A stretch of 64,000 bases of DNA, from assembly GCA_963716925.1 (NCBI GenBank), contig CAVQUX010000015.1, positions 248,001 through 312,000 on the forward strand. Direction: 5' to 3'. Made by a program: the position numbers and the translations under genes. This document shows, piece after piece, positions 1 through 9,490 of this stretch (the first letter of the stretch is position 1; each line of letters starts with the position of its first letter). The notes under the pieces were generated by a model. It had not been told where the DNA came from, did not search any database, and saw only the letters and a program-made list of their open reading frames with translations. Origin of the DNA: DAISKN01 sp963716925. Lineage in GTDB: Bacteria; Acidobacteriota; Vicinamibacteria; Marinacidobacterales; SMYC01.

Positions 1-1
1 G

Positions 2-1762
2 GCGAACGTCTGGAAGGTGAGGAAGGCCGCGCTTCCGCTCCTCCTCGGCCTTCCCGGAGACAAGAAGCCCATCGCCTTCGTCGAGGATACCGCCGTCTCT
101 CCCGAGAAGGTCCCCGAGTTCATCCGGCGCTTCGTCGCGATCCTCGACGACCACCATACCGTCGGCTCGTTCTACGCCCATGCGGGCGCCGGGTGCCTGC
201 ACATCCGTCCTCTGGTGAACCTGAAGGAAGGCGCGGAAGTGAGGAAGATGACGGAGATCTCCGAGGAAGTCTTCCGCCTCGTCATGGAGTTCGGAGGCTC
301 CATGAGCGGAGAGCACGGCGACGGCCTCGCGAGGAGCCACTTCAACGAGCGCCTCTTCGGAAGCCGCATCTACGGCGCCTTCCGGGAGCTGAAGGCCGCA
401 TTCGACCCCCAGGGGATCATGAACCCCGGGAAAGTGGTGAACGCGCCCTCGATGGCGGAGAACCTGCGCTACGGAGAGTCCTACCGGGTCCGGGAGCCGG
501 AGACGCGCTTTCCCTATACAAAAGAAGGCGGCTTCGCCCGGGCCATCGAGCTCTGCAACGGCGCCGGCGTGTGCCGCAAGAACGTGGAGGGCACGATGTG
601 CCCTTCGTTCCAGGTCACGAGAGAAGAGGAGCACTCGACGCGCGGCCGGGCGAACGCGCTGCGCGCGGTCCTCGACGGTCGCCTCCCCCCGGAGGAGATG
701 ACGGGCGAGAGGCTCTACCAGGTGATGGACCTCTGCATCTCCTGCAAGGGCTGCAAGGCGGAGTGCCCCTCGAACGTGGACATGGCGCGCCTCAAGTCGG
801 AGTTCCTCGCGCTCTATCACGAGAAGAATCCGTACTCGCTCCGGGACCGGATCCTGACCCGTCCCTGGGTCGCGGGACGGCTCGGCGTCGCGACGAGCTT
901 CCTCGCGAATCCTCTGCTTCGCACGAGATGGTTCCGGAAGCTCCTCGAGGCCGCCGTCGGGATCGACTCCCGGCGGAGCCTCCCGCCGTTCGCGAGCGAA
1001 ACGTTCGAGCGCTGGTTCCGGCGCCGCGCCGCCGGAAAGACGGGCACGGGCCGGAAGGTCGTCCTGTTCCACGACACCTTCATGAACTACCACGAGCCCG
1101 GGATCGGAAAGGCGGCGACGCTCGTTCTCGAGGCCGCGGGTTTCGAGGTCCTGCTCGCGAAGAGGACCTGCTGCGGCCGGCCGGCGATCTCGAAAGGAAT
1201 GCTCGACGACGCCCGCAGGCTCGCCGCCGAGAACGTCGAGGCGCTTCACCCTTTCGTCCGCGAGGGAATCCCGATCGTCGGCTGTGAGCCCTCCTGTATC
1301 CTGGGGTTTCGCGACGAGTACCCGGATCTCGTGCCCGGAGAGAAGTCGAAGGATCTGGCGCGGGGCAGCTTTCTTCTCGAGGAGCTTCTCCTCCGGGAGG
1401 GCTCGCGCCTCGACGTCCGGAATCCGCTCGAGAAAGTGCTCGTCCACGGCCACTGCCATCTGAAGGCTCTCGTGGGAACGGAGTCCCTGGTCTCGTTCCT
1501 GAAGTCGCTGGGAGGACAGGTGTCGCTCGTGGATTCGGGATGCTGCGGGATGGCGGGGTCTTTCGGCTACGAGAAGGAGCACTACGACGTCTCGCTCCAG
1601 ATGGCGGAGCGGAGGCTCGCTCCCGCGGCGCGGGAGGCGGCGCCGTCGACCCTCGTCGTCGCTCCCGGCACGTCCTGCCGCCACCAGATTCACGACACGG
1701 CCGGCCGCCGCGCGTACCATCCGGCGGAAGCGGCCGCCCGGGCGCTCGGTCTGGACTACTGA
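2..1762 (+). CDS. FAD-linked oxidase / Fe-S hydroxyacid dehydrogenase, C-terminal part (5' end outside window)
   Basis: The reading frame is open to the window edge, so the N-terminal FAD-binding half is missing. What remains begins with an FAD-oxidase C-terminal domain (SGEHGDGLARS, FDPQGIMNPGKV). A ferredoxin-like segment follows with two cysteine clusters, LCNGAGVCRK (about base 550) and CISCKGCKAECP (about base 732). Two CCG domains follow, with CCGRP (about 1170) and CCGMAGSFGYEKEH (about 1541). This order is that of YdiJ-type D-2-hydroxyacid (D-lactate or D-2-hydroxyglutarate) dehydrogenases, which pass electrons from FAD through Fe-S centres to a carrier. The exact substrate cannot be read from the sequence. 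The next gene starts one base after the stop codon. Confidence 0.88.
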   Translation, partial: ANVWKVRKAALPLLLGLPGDKKPIAFVEDTAVSPEKVPEFIRRFVAILDDHHTVGSFYAHAGAGCLHIRPLVNLKEGAEVRKMTEISEEVFRLVMEFGGSMSGEHGDGLARSHFNERLFGSRIYGAFRELKAAFDPQGIMNPGKVVNAPSMAENLRYGESYRVREPETRFPYTKEGGFARAIELCNGAGVCRKNVEGTMCPSFQVTREEEHSTRGRANALRAVLDGRLPPEEMTGERLYQVMDLCISCKGCKAECPSNVDMARLKSEFLALYHEKNPYSLRDRILTRPWVAGRLGVATSFLANPLLRTRWFRKLLEAAVGIDSRRSLPPFASETFERWFRRRAAGKTGTGRKVVLFHDTFMNYHEPGIGKAATLVLEAAGFEVLLAKRTCCGRPAISKGMLDDARRLAAENVEALHPFVREGIPIVGCEPSCILGFRDEYPDLVPGEKSKDLARGSFLLEELLLREGSRLDVRNPLEKVLVHGHCHLKALVGTESLVSFLKSLGGQVSLVDSGCCGMAGSFGYEKEHYDVSLQMAERRLAPAAREAAPSTLVVAPGTSCRHQIHDTAGRRAYHPAEAAARALGLDY

Positions 1763-1763
1763 G

Positions 1764-2402
1764 ATGGCGATCGTCCTGGACATCGAGACCATCGGACAGC
1801 CGGTCGAAGAGATTCCCGAGAGAGCGCTCGACTATCTCTTCCGAGGCCTCGAGCGCGACGCCCCGGACCCGGTGGAGCTGGAAAGACGCCGCGAGGAGCT
1901 CCTCTCGCGCCTGGGCCTCGATCCCACCACGGGAAGGATCGTATGCATCGGCGTCATCGACACCGAGACTCCCTTCGAGCGGACGTTCGCCCAGTCCGAC
2001 GAGAAAGAGCTCCTGGAGTCCTTCTGGAGATGGCTCGACGGCGCGAGACCCACTCTCTTCGTGACCTTCAACGGGCGGCGCTTCGACGTTCCCTATCTCA
2101 ACATCCGGAGCGCCATCCACGGAATCGAGCCCGCCTATTCCATCCCCCTCGGGTGGAGCTCGCATTTCGACGTGCGCGAGGCGCTCGAGGGCGACGACAA
2201 GAGAAGACGCGGAAGCCTCGACTATTTCTGCGCCGTTTTCGGCGTACCCTCCCCCAAGATGGAAATGGACGGCTCGCTCGTGGGGCAGGCCTATGCTGAA
2301 GGGAGGATCGAAGACATCGCGCGCTACTGCCTCGCCGACTGCCGCGCGACCCTCGACCTCTACCGCAGGCTCAAGCCTTTCTACTTGGCCGGGCGGAGCT
2401 AG
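1764..2402 (+). CDS. predicted 3'-5' exonuclease, PolB-like RNase H fold
   Basis: A 212-residue single-domain protein with the three exonuclease motifs of DnaQ/PolB-type nucleases. Exo I is VLDIETIG near the N-terminus, Exo II lies in VTFNGRRFDVPYL in the middle, and Exo III is YCLADCRATLDLY near the C-terminus. These supply the acidic residues that bind the two catalytic metal ions. Stand-alone proteins of this kind are annotated as predicted PolB-related 3'-5' exonucleases, and their role in repair or RNA processing is unsettled. The ATG follows the upstream stop by one base, so the two genes are probably cotranscribed, although no functional link is evident. Confidence 0.82.
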   Translation: MAIVLDIETIGQPVEEIPERALDYLFRGLERDAPDPVELERRREELLSRLGLDPTTGRIVCIGVIDTETPFERTFAQSDEKELLESFWRWLDGARPTLFVTFNGRRFDVPYLNIRSAIHGIEPAYSIPLGWSSHFDVREALEGDDKRRRGSLDYFCAVFGVPSPKMEMDGSLVGQAYAEGRIEDIARYCLADCRATLDLYRRLKPFYLAGRS

Positions 2403-2423
2403 CGCGGAGCGGCGGGGAATCCC

Positions 2424-2882
2424 ATGGCGGCCACGGTCGAAATCGCTCCGGCAACGGAGGACGAGAGAGATTGGGTCGCGGCGCTTCTTGCGGGGTCGGA
2501 GCCCTGGATCACGCTGGGCGCGACCGCCGAAGACTGCCGCCGCGCATGCCATGATGGGGAGTACCTCCTCTACGTGGCTCATCGCGACGCCGGTCCCTGC
2601 GGCGCCATCCTGCTCCAGCGGCGCGGTGTCGCGAGCTCGCCGTACGTGAAGTCGATCGCCGTGGAAGCCCGTTGGCGTGGAGCGGGCGTCGGGAGCGCGC
2701 TCATGGAGTTCGCGGAGAACCTGTTCCGGAAAGACGCCCGGCATCTGTTCCTGTGCGTCTCCTCGTTCAACGGGCGAGCGCGCTCCTTCTACGAGCGCCG
2801 CGGTTACCGGACCGTGGGTGAGCTCGAGAACTACGTCATCGACGGGGCCTCCGAGATCCTCATGCACAAGCGCCTGAGATGA
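2424..2882 (+). CDS. GNAT family N-acetyltransferase
   Basis: A 152-residue protein with the GNAT fold signature. The acetyl-CoA binding motif A reads KSIAVEARWRGAGVGSALM, followed by a helix and the C-terminal FYERRGYRTVGEL strand typical of these enzymes. It should transfer an acetyl group from acetyl-CoA to a small amine or a protein N-terminus; nothing in the sequence fixes the acceptor. It lies 21 bases after the exonuclease gene and 4 bases before the transporter gene, so it sits within a run of plus-strand genes. Confidence 0.85.
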   Translation: MAATVEIAPATEDERDWVAALLAGSEPWITLGATAEDCRRACHDGEYLLYVAHRDAGPCGAILLQRRGVASSPYVKSIAVEARWRGAGVGSALMEFAENLFRKDARHLFLCVSSFNGRARSFYERRGYRTVGELENYVIDGASEILMHKRLR

Positions 2883-2886
2883 CGAG

Positions 2887-4152
2887 ATGAATCCGCCGCG
2901 GCGCACACCGTGGCCGGTGGTAGCGCTCCTCTGCGCCACGGCGACGGCGGGCTATCTCTGCCGCGTCAACATCTCGACCGTGGGCGCGCTCCTGATGGAG
3001 GAGTTCCGGCTGGATCAAGTCGGAATGGGACGCGTCTTCAGCGCGTTCGTCCTCGGTTACGCGATCTTCCAGATTCCCGGCGGCGCCCTGGCCGACCGCT
3101 TCGGCGCGAAGGCGGTCCTTCAGACGGCGGCGATTTGCTGGACGACGCTTACGGTAGCGCAGGGCATCCTGGGCTTCCGCGGGCTCTCCGTCGGCGCCGG
3201 AACCGCGATGCTCTCGCTCCTGATCCTCCGCTTCCTGCTCGGTGTGTCTGCGGCGCCCACCTACCCCGGCGCGGCTCAGGGAGTCGCTCGATGGGTTCGC
3301 CCGGGAGATCGAGGTCGTGCCAACGGAATCGTCCTGGCCTCGATCGGGCTCGGCTCCGCCATGGCGCCGCCGCTTCTGTCCCACGTGATGACGAGTTGGG
3401 GATGGCGGGCAGCGCTCTTTCTTTCGGCGCTCCCGGCGCTCGTGGTCGCACTCATCTGGCGGAGTGTGGCGGAACCTCCCTCGAGGAGCGAGGAGGTAGC
3501 GGAGGAGGTCCCGGCGCTCGCTAGCGGGGCGAGGCGGGCCCGACTGAGGACTCCGGGTTTCGCTCTTCTCACCTTGAGCTACACCCTCCAGGGCTACGTG
3601 GGATATATCTTCGTCTTCTGGTTCTACCTGTACCTGGTCCAGGAAAGAAAGTTCGATCTTCTGCAAGGGGCCTGGGCGAGCTCGCTTCCGTGGCTTCTCT
3701 CGATGGCCTCCATTCCTCTGGGAGGCTACGTTTCGGACCGCCTGGCGGCGAGCGGTCTCGGTCCGGCGTGGGGGCGTCGGGCGATCCCGATCCTCGGCCT
3801 GGGATCTTCCGGAATCCTGATCGCCATCGGAGCTCATACCGCGAGTCCGGTTTTGGCCGCCGTCACGCTCGCACTCGCGACGGCGCTCCTGCTTTCGGTC
3901 GAGGGGCCGTTCTGGGCGACGATGATCGGTATCGCGGGGCCGAGAAGCGGCGCCGCGGGAGGAATCATGAACATGGGGAGCAACCTCGGTGGCCTCGTCT
4001 CTCCCGCGCTCACGCCGCTTTTGGCCCGATACATCGGCTGGGAGAACGCGCTCCACGTCGCGGCGGCGCTTTCCCTCATCGCCGCGGCACTCTGGCTCGG
4101 CATCGATCCAGAGGTCGGGAGCCCAAGGTCACCTGGACTCGAGGAGAATTGA
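2887..4152 (+). CDS. MFS transporter
   Basis: A 421-residue polytopic membrane protein with about twelve hydrophobic segments. The loop after helix 2 carries the major facilitator signature (PGGALADRFGAKAVL), and the N-terminus (GYLCRVNISTVGALL) resembles the anion:cation symporter branch, which moves organic anions such as sugar acids with a proton. The second half has its own loop 8-9 motif (GGYVSDRLAASG). Substrate is unknown. The start is four bases after the acetyltransferase stop, suggesting cotranscription. Confidence 0.87.
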   Translation: MNPPRRTPWPVVALLCATATAGYLCRVNISTVGALLMEEFRLDQVGMGRVFSAFVLGYAIFQIPGGALADRFGAKAVLQTAAICWTTLTVAQGILGFRGLSVGAGTAMLSLLILRFLLGVSAAPTYPGAAQGVARWVRPGDRGRANGIVLASIGLGSAMAPPLLSHVMTSWGWRAALFLSALPALVVALIWRSVAEPPSRSEEVAEEVPALASGARRARLRTPGFALLTLSYTLQGYVGYIFVFWFYLYLVQERKFDLLQGAWASSLPWLLSMASIPLGGYVSDRLAASGLGPAWGRRAIPILGLGSSGILIAIGAHTASPVLAAVTLALATALLLSVEGPFWATMIGIAGPRSGAAGGIMNMGSNLGGLVSPALTPLLARYIGWENALHVAAALSLIAAALWLGIDPEVGSPRSPGLEEN

Positions 4153-4177
4153 AGCCGTCGGCCGAGCACCATAGAAT
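4149..4177 (+). promoter_or_regulatory. candidate sigma-70-type promoter for the kinase gene
   Basis: TTGAAG (4149-4154) and TAGAAT (4172-4177) are separated by exactly 17 bases and match the -35/-10 consensus at 4 and 5 positions. Transcription would start near 4184, leaving a leader of fewer than ten bases before the GTG at 4192. No Shine-Dalgarno sequence is visible there, which fits a leaderless or nearly leaderless message. The box overlaps the end of the MFS gene. Confidence 0.35.
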
Positions 4178-4191
4178 CCAGGCACACGAAA

Positions 4192-7161
4192 GTGATCGGT
4201 AAGACCCTCTCCCACTACCGCATCCTCGCGGAGGTCAGCCGTGGGGGAATGGGAATCGTCTACCGCGCCCTCGACACCAAGCTCGATCGGGAGGTCGCTC
4301 TGAAAGTCCTCCCGCCAGATCTGGTAGCTGACCCCGAAAGGCGCCGCCGGTTCGAGCAGGAGGCGCGCGCGGCCTCGAAGCTCGAGCATCCCAACATCGC
4401 CGTCATCCACGAGATCGGTGAGGCCGACGGGGTGACGTTCGTCACCATGGAGCTCATCCGCGGCGAGACGCTCTCGGACCGGCTCCTCCAAGGGCGCCTC
4501 CCCTGGACCCGTGCTCTCGAGATCGCGACGCAAATCGCCGAGGGCCTTGCCCAGGCGCACGATCGCGGCGTGGTCCATCGGGACCTGAAGCCAGCGAACG
4601 TGATGGTAACGGAGGACGGCCATCCGAAGATCATCGACTTCGGGCTCGCCAAGCTCGTCGAGCCTCCGAGCGGGTTCGGCGGGGGAGGCGAGAGCGTCAC
4701 CCGTTCCGCGCGCGACACGGGGCCCGGCGTCGTTCTGGGCACGGTCTTGTACATGTCGCCGGAGCAGGCGCGCGCCGCGCGGGTGGATCACCGGACGGAC
4801 GTCTTCTCCTTCGGGGTCATGCTCTTCGAGATGCTCTCGGGCCGCCGTCCGTTCGATGGCGCCAGTCCGCTCGAGATCCTCCAGGCGATCGCGAGCGCCC
4901 CGACTCCAACGCTCGAAGCACCGCCCGGCCAGTCGCTCGACCGGGGCGAGCTCCAGCGAATCCTGGACAAGTGCCTGGCGAAGGATCCGGCGGATCGCTA
5001 CCAGTCGATGAAGGACCTGGTCGTCGACCTTCGCGCCGCGCGCCGCCGCCTCGAATCCGGATCGGTCGTCACCCCGGCTCCACCCGAGGCCCGGTCGCGC
5101 CGTTCGTGGGTCGTCGTTCTAGCGGGAGTCGGCGTCGCGGCCGTCGCGGTCGCGCTTCTTCTGCGGCGCGAGCCACCCGCCCAGACTCCGCTCCCTTCCA
5201 CGGGTAAACCCTCCCTCGCCGTCCTGCGCTTCGAGAACTTGAGCGGAGATCCTTCCCTCGACTGGCTCCGTACGGGGCTCGCCGATATGCTCATTACCGA
5301 CCTCTCGCAATCGACTCAGCTCGACGTGTTGAGCACCGACCGCCTGTACCAGGTGCTCCGCGATATGAAACGCCTCGACGAAAGGATCGAATCTCTCGAG
5401 GTCGTTCAGGACCTCGCGAAGCGGGGCGGGGTCGAGACCGTCCTCGAGGGAAGCTTCCTGAAGGCCGGGGAGAGCATACGCATCAACGTTCGCATCCAGG
5501 AGGCGGCTACGGGCCGTATCCTCACGTCGGAGAAGGTCGAGGGGGTCGGTGAAGCGAGCCTCTTCGAAATGGTCGACGATCTGTCGCGGCGCGTTCGTCT
5601 CAAGCTCGACACCGTGCCGGCGATGGGCGGCGAGCTGGATCGGGACCTGAGCGAAGTGACGACCGCGTCGGTCGACGCGTACCGGGAGTACGCCGAGGGC
5701 ATCAACCTGCAGGAGCGCCTCAACTATAGAGACGCCATTGCCCACTTCGAGGCGGCGCTTTCGATCGATCCCGGGTTCGCCATGGCCATGGCGAAGCTTT
5801 CGATTGCGCACAGCAATCTCGGCCACGATCAGGAGTGGGTTCGTTACTCCGCGGAGGCTCTGGAGCACGTCGAGCGCCTCACGCCTCGAGAGAGGTACTA
5901 CATCGAGGGCAACTACTACTCCCAGAAAGAGCGGACGTTCGGTCGGGCCATCGAGGCGTATCGGAAGGCCGTGGAGCTCTATCCCGATCACGGCTCGGCG
6001 CGCAACAATCTCGGAGTCCGGCTGGAACAGTTCGAGCGTTACGAAGAGGCGCTGGTTCAATTCCAGTTTCTGCTGGATCGAGGCACGCGCTTCGCCGCGG
6101 CGCCCGGGAACCTGGCGACCATCCACACCGCGCTCGGTGAGGACGAGAAGGCGCTCGCGATCCTCCAGGATGGAGTGAGAACGTACCCGGACAACAGCTA
6201 CGTGCTTGCCGATCTCGGCAACCAACTGGACCGGCAGGGCCGGTCGGGTGAAGCGCTCGAAGTGCTCGCCCGGGCGCATGCGCTCGATCCCGATAGCCCC
6301 CTTCCCCGGATGGGCCAGGTGTCGGCCCACCTCCTCCGGGGAGAGCCCGAGGTGGCGGCGTCTATCGCGAGAGATCTCGCGGCCGTCGATGACCCGTTCT
6401 TTCGCTGGATCGGTCCGCAGTTTCTGGCGTTGTGTCTTCTCAACCAGGGACGCTCGGCCGAGGCGCTGTCGGCCGTGGAAGACGCAACCCGGGCGTTCGG
6501 CAGCCCCGGTCCCCTCTCCGGTCGTGCCCAAGTCTACGCTGCGCACATCCTGCTCGAGAGAGGGGAGCCGGAAAAAGCGCTTCGGCACGCGGGCGAAGCG
6601 CGCGTCGCCGGAGACGGGAACTACGGCGAGTGGGCGGGTTTGTTCTTCGCGGCGCTCGCGGAAGAGCGACTGGGGAAGAGACAGGAGGCCGACCGCCTCG
6701 CCGACGCGCTTCGCACCAGCGCGGAGTCTCTCCCGACGGAGAAAGAGAAGCGCCGCTACCATCATCTGAGAGGCGAGCTTCTGCTCGCGAGGGGCGACGT
6801 TCGAGAGGCCATCGAGGAGCTCGAACAGGCGGCTTCGACGCTCCCGGCCCGAGGGGTCGGGGGGCCGACGAACATCCCTCAGCACGTCCCCATCTGGTAC
6901 AGCCTCGGCTCCGCCTACTTCGCCGCGGGCGATGACCAGCGCGCCGAAAAATGGTTCGAGCGTGTCGTATCCAGCACGACGGAGCGCAACGCCTGGCCCA
7001 TCCCCTACGTGCGGAGCTTCTACCATCTGGCGAAGATCCACGAGAAGCGGGGCGATGCGGCAAAAGCGAGGGAATACTTCCGGCGGTTTTACGACTTCTG
7101 GAAAGACGGAGACCTCGACCGCGGCCTCGTCGAGGAGGCGCGGCTAGCGCTTCGCTCCTAG
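4192..7161 (+). CDS. membrane Ser/Thr protein kinase with TolB-like and TPR domains
   Basis: A 989-residue receptor-like kinase. The PknB-type catalytic domain spans about residues 1-290, with glycine loop RGGMGIVYRA, catalytic Lys38, HRDLKPANV (Asp131) and DFGLAKL (Asp149), followed by MSPEQARA. One transmembrane helix lies at about 305-325. Outside the membrane come a TolB/FlgO-like region (about 340-480, LAVLRFENLSGDPSLDWLR) and a long TPR array (about 490-980) that probably mediates protein contacts. The start is GTG; no ATG suits the conserved N-terminus MIGKTLSHYRI. This fusion layout is common in Acidobacteriota genomes. The signal sensed is unknown. Confidence 0.9.
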   Translation: MIGKTLSHYRILAEVSRGGMGIVYRALDTKLDREVALKVLPPDLVADPERRRRFEQEARAASKLEHPNIAVIHEIGEADGVTFVTMELIRGETLSDRLLQGRLPWTRALEIATQIAEGLAQAHDRGVVHRDLKPANVMVTEDGHPKIIDFGLAKLVEPPSGFGGGGESVTRSARDTGPGVVLGTVLYMSPEQARAARVDHRTDVFSFGVMLFEMLSGRRPFDGASPLEILQAIASAPTPTLEAPPGQSLDRGELQRILDKCLAKDPADRYQSMKDLVVDLRAARRRLESGSVVTPAPPEARSRRSWVVVLAGVGVAAVAVALLLRREPPAQTPLPSTGKPSLAVLRFENLSGDPSLDWLRTGLADMLITDLSQSTQLDVLSTDRLYQVLRDMKRLDERIESLEVVQDLAKRGGVETVLEGSFLKAGESIRINVRIQEAATGRILTSEKVEGVGEASLFEMVDDLSRRVRLKLDTVPAMGGELDRDLSEVTTASVDAYREYAEGINLQERLNYRDAIAHFEAALSIDPGFAMAMAKLSIAHSNLGHDQEWVRYSAEALEHVERLTPRERYYIEGNYYSQKERTFGRAIEAYRKAVELYPDHGSARNNLGVRLEQFERYEEALVQFQFLLDRGTRFAAAPGNLATIHTALGEDEKALAILQDGVRTYPDNSYVLADLGNQLDRQGRSGEALEVLARAHALDPDSPLPRMGQVSAHLLRGEPEVAASIARDLAAVDDPFFRWIGPQFLALCLLNQGRSAEALSAVEDATRAFGSPGPLSGRAQVYAAHILLERGEPEKALRHAGEARVAGDGNYGEWAGLFFAALAEERLGKRQEADRLADALRTSAESLPTEKEKRRYHHLRGELLLARGDVREAIEELEQAASTLPARGVGGPTNIPQHVPIWYSLGSAYFAAGDDQRAEKWFERVVSSTTERNAWPIPYVRSFYHLAKIHEKRGDAAKAREYFRRFYDFWKDGDLDRGLVEEARLALRS

Positions 7162-7245
7162 ACGCTCCAGGAGCTTCTCGTTCCCCTCCACGTCGAGGAA
7201 CGTGTCGAACTCGAATCCAAAGATTGCTCCAGGGAGGAAAGTAAG
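7144..7245 (-). pseudogene. possible C-terminal remnant of a lost minus-strand gene
   Basis: On the minus strand, 33 codons ending in a stop within the kinase 3' end read like real protein rather than high-GC noise (FLPGAIFGFEFDTFLDVEG, then NEKLLERLG). It is rich in Phe, Asp and Leu and poor in Arg and Pro. An in-frame stop at 7246-7248 cuts it off and there is no start codon, so it cannot be an intact gene. I do not recognise the family. It may be the degraded tail of a gene that once converged on the kinase gene. Confidence 0.25.
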
Positions 7246-7417
7246 TTAGATTACTCCGGCCGGAGCCGCCACGACCCCCCAAATGGCTCCGGGCAGTCCG
7301 CCGCCTTCGGGATGCTGGGAAAGCGTCCGGAGGCGGATTCGGAGGACACGGCTACGTGTTTGGCGATACCTACAATTATTGCTTCCAATCCGTTACTGAC
7401 TCGAAATGGAGGGTGGG

Positions 7418-7912
7418 ATGAAGTTGCTGTTTTCGACAATCTGTGCGGTTTCTCTCGGGGTTTCGGCGCCAGCGGGAGCGCAGGTAGGGAGCGCCGCTGT
7501 GAGGCCCAGCCAGATGATTACGGTGACGAGTTACGGCGACGGAGCGCAGTGTGGGGTGAACCCGATTGGCCGGACGCTTGTCAGCGTGCAGAATTCCGAC
7601 GGCACCTTCTCCCCGTTCACCATCCCGGCGAACAAGGTGTTCGTGGTCACCGGCCTCGACTGGACACAGGGCAATACCGGCGCACCGAACAAGGCCGAAA
7701 CTCTTTTTCTTCACTCGCAGACCGACAGCGGCGTCATCTGGCCCATCGTCATAGCACACAGCGGCGGCAGCGACGATTCGCGCGCGGGAGGGCACATGCC
7801 AATCACCGGCGTCGTCTTCAAAGCAGGTGAGACGATGTGCTATTCCGTCAACACGGGCAACATAGGCAGCGCCATCGCGCTCGTCCACGGATACTTCGCC
7901 GCGAACCGCTGA
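7418..7912 (+). CDS. small exported hypothetical protein
   Basis: A protein of 164 residues from the ATG at 7418, chosen over the ATG four codons upstream because the purine-rich stretch GGAGGGTGGG sits directly before it. The N-terminus is a standard signal peptide (MKLLFSTICAVSLGVSAPAG) ending at an AQ-V type cleavage site. The mature part has two cysteines (QCGVN and TMCYSVN) that could form a disulfide and is predicted to be beta-rich. I do not recognise a family. A TACAAT at 7371-7376 could be its -10 box. It stands alone between the kinase and a minus-strand operon. Confidence 0.7.
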   Translation: MKLLFSTICAVSLGVSAPAGAQVGSAAVRPSQMITVTSYGDGAQCGVNPIGRTLVSVQNSDGTFSPFTIPANKVFVVTGLDWTQGNTGAPNKAETLFLHSQTDSGVIWPIVIAHSGGSDDSRAGGHMPITGVVFKAGETMCYSVNTGNIGSAIALVHGYFAANR

Positions 7913-7933
7913 CGCGGCTCGGTTCGGGAGAGA

Positions 7934-8164
7934 CTACCTCAAGCGCCTCGTCGAATGCGGGACTGCGACGATCCGGGCCGGGATCTGGTACAGAAGATTC
8001 GTCTGGCGCTTGGATCCTTGCCGCTCCACAACGTTCGTTTCGTCCACGTCCAGGGCGCGTAGAAGTCGAGGGTTCACGTCGGCGCAGTAGAAGAACGCGT
8101 TGTTCGCGACGATGTCGCGAGGAGGCGCGCTGAGCAGAAGGGCAGCGAGAAGGATTGGCGTCAC
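7934..8164 (-). CDS. short exported hypothetical protein, translationally coupled
   Basis: A 76-residue frame starting with GTG that overlaps the stop of the upstream phosphodiesterase gene as GTGA, a typical coupling arrangement. The first residues (VTPILLAALLLSAPPRD) form a short hydrophobic signal-like stretch. The rest (NNAFFYCADVNPRLLRALD, then LLYQIPARIVAVP) is not recognised. It is the third gene of a minus-strand set beginning at 10485. An alternative upstream start at 8221 would give 95 residues but an Arg-rich, implausible N-terminus. The coupled start is the main reason to believe it. Confidence 0.45.
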   Translation of the reverse strand: MTPILLAALLLSAPPRDIVANNAFFYCADVNPRLLRALDVDETNVVERQGSKRQTNLLYQIPARIVAVPHSTRRLR

Positions 8165-9490
8165 GGATGATCCTCGAACAGCCCGCGAAGCGCGAGACCG
8201 TCGGCTTCTGGAAGCTCCCACCCCGCCCAGAGAGCGATGGTGGGAGCGATGTCGATCTGGCGCATGTGGGGCACCGCGACTCCCGTCCTGACGCGCGGAC
8301 CGACCATAAGGAAACCGGTCTTCATCTTCGGGTGTCCCGGGAGCGAGCCGTGATAGCCGAGATCATCGGACGGCGACAGGAGTGGGCCTTCGAGATTCTT
8401 TCCGAAGATGTAGCCCTCCGTCGCGTCGAGCGCGAACAGAGCTTCGGGCATGGCTCCGAGGTGGTCGAGCTCGGCCCTCTCGACCTTGACCATCGCGCCG
8501 CCGAGCGGTCCCGCCAGCATTCCTGCGACCAGAGCCTCCAGCTTCAGCCGGGTATCGGTGTCCCGCGGGTCCTTCAAGATCAACGCACACGATCCCCCGC
8601 TCGGCCAGGCGAGCGCGCGAAAGCTCGAGACCGAACCGTCCGGACCCAACTCGAGAAGACCCGCTTCGCGGAGACGCGCATTCATGTGGATCGACGTATG
8701 GGTCTGGATGAAGCCGTGGTCGCCGGTGACCACGAAGAGAGTCTCGTCCGCGAGACCGAGCGACGCGATCCTGGCGCGGAGCCTGCCGAGCGCCCGATCG
8801 ACGCGCTCGAACGCCGCGGAGACCTCGCGGTGCTCCCTTCCGTGGCGGTGCTGCTTGGTGTCGGTATTGATCACGTGGACCAGGAGAAGCGTGGGGCGGT
8901 GCGCCTCGAGCACTCGCTCGGCCGCTTGAAACACGAGATCCTCGAGCGGCTCTTCGTCGAACGGCTCCCGCGGAAGCGGGCCGAGCGCGTCCAGACTCTC
9001 CCGGCTCATGACCTTCGCCATGACTTCGCCCCACGGGGTCGCTTCCGGGAATCCAGAACTCGGGAAAGTTGAAGTCGATATCGGCGCCCACGGTCACTGG
9101 CCATTGAAGCGCGGCGGTCGCGCCGGGAGCGACGTCCCACAAAGTCTTCACCCGGATCGCATCCGACCGCCAGTACCAGTCGTCGAAGCGTCCCTTCTCG
9201 TCGAAGACGTAGTTGTTCACGACGCCGTGCCGGGCGGGCAGCGCGCCCGTCACCATGGACGTGTGAGAAGGGTAAGTAACCGTCGGATAGACTCCCTCGA
9301 CCGCCTCCGCGTACACACCCTCCCGCATCAGGCTGCGGAACGTGGGAAGCTCGGCGCCGTGAGCCGCGGGATCCAGATAGAAATCGGGCCTCAGCCCGTC
9401 GACCGAGACGAGGACGACTCTCTGCGCCGCCGCGGGGTGAACGCCGAGCGAGAGCGCGGCCGCGAGCAGAAGAAAGGCGCGGCGCGTCAA
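8161..9490 (-). pseudogene. alkaline phosphatase-family phosphodiesterase, frameshifted
   Basis: Two overlapping minus-strand frames together make one ectonucleotide pyrophosphatase/phosphodiesterase-like protein of about 440 residues. The N-terminal frame (from the TTG at 9490) has a signal peptide, the metal site VLVSVDGLRPDFY and the nucleophile region PTVTYPSHTSMVTG. It stays in family through FPEFWIP and then degenerates. The second frame resumes as WGEVMAKVMSRESLDALG and carries the remaining metal ligands VVTGDHGF and YHGSLPGHPKMKTGF. Removing one base from the GGG at 9047-9049 restores a continuous protein. The TTG overlaps the upstream propeller stop (TTGA). This could be a real lesion or a sequence error. 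Confidence 0.8.

Noticed and set aside
1080..2939. Long minus-strand open frame of 619 codons
   Set aside because: It is antisense to clear genes and its composition is Arg/Pro/Ser-rich noise; such frames are common in GC-rich DNA.
5119..7041. Minus-strand open frame of 640 codons opposite the kinase
   Set aside because: Antisense shadow of the kinase/TPR gene with no recognised domain.
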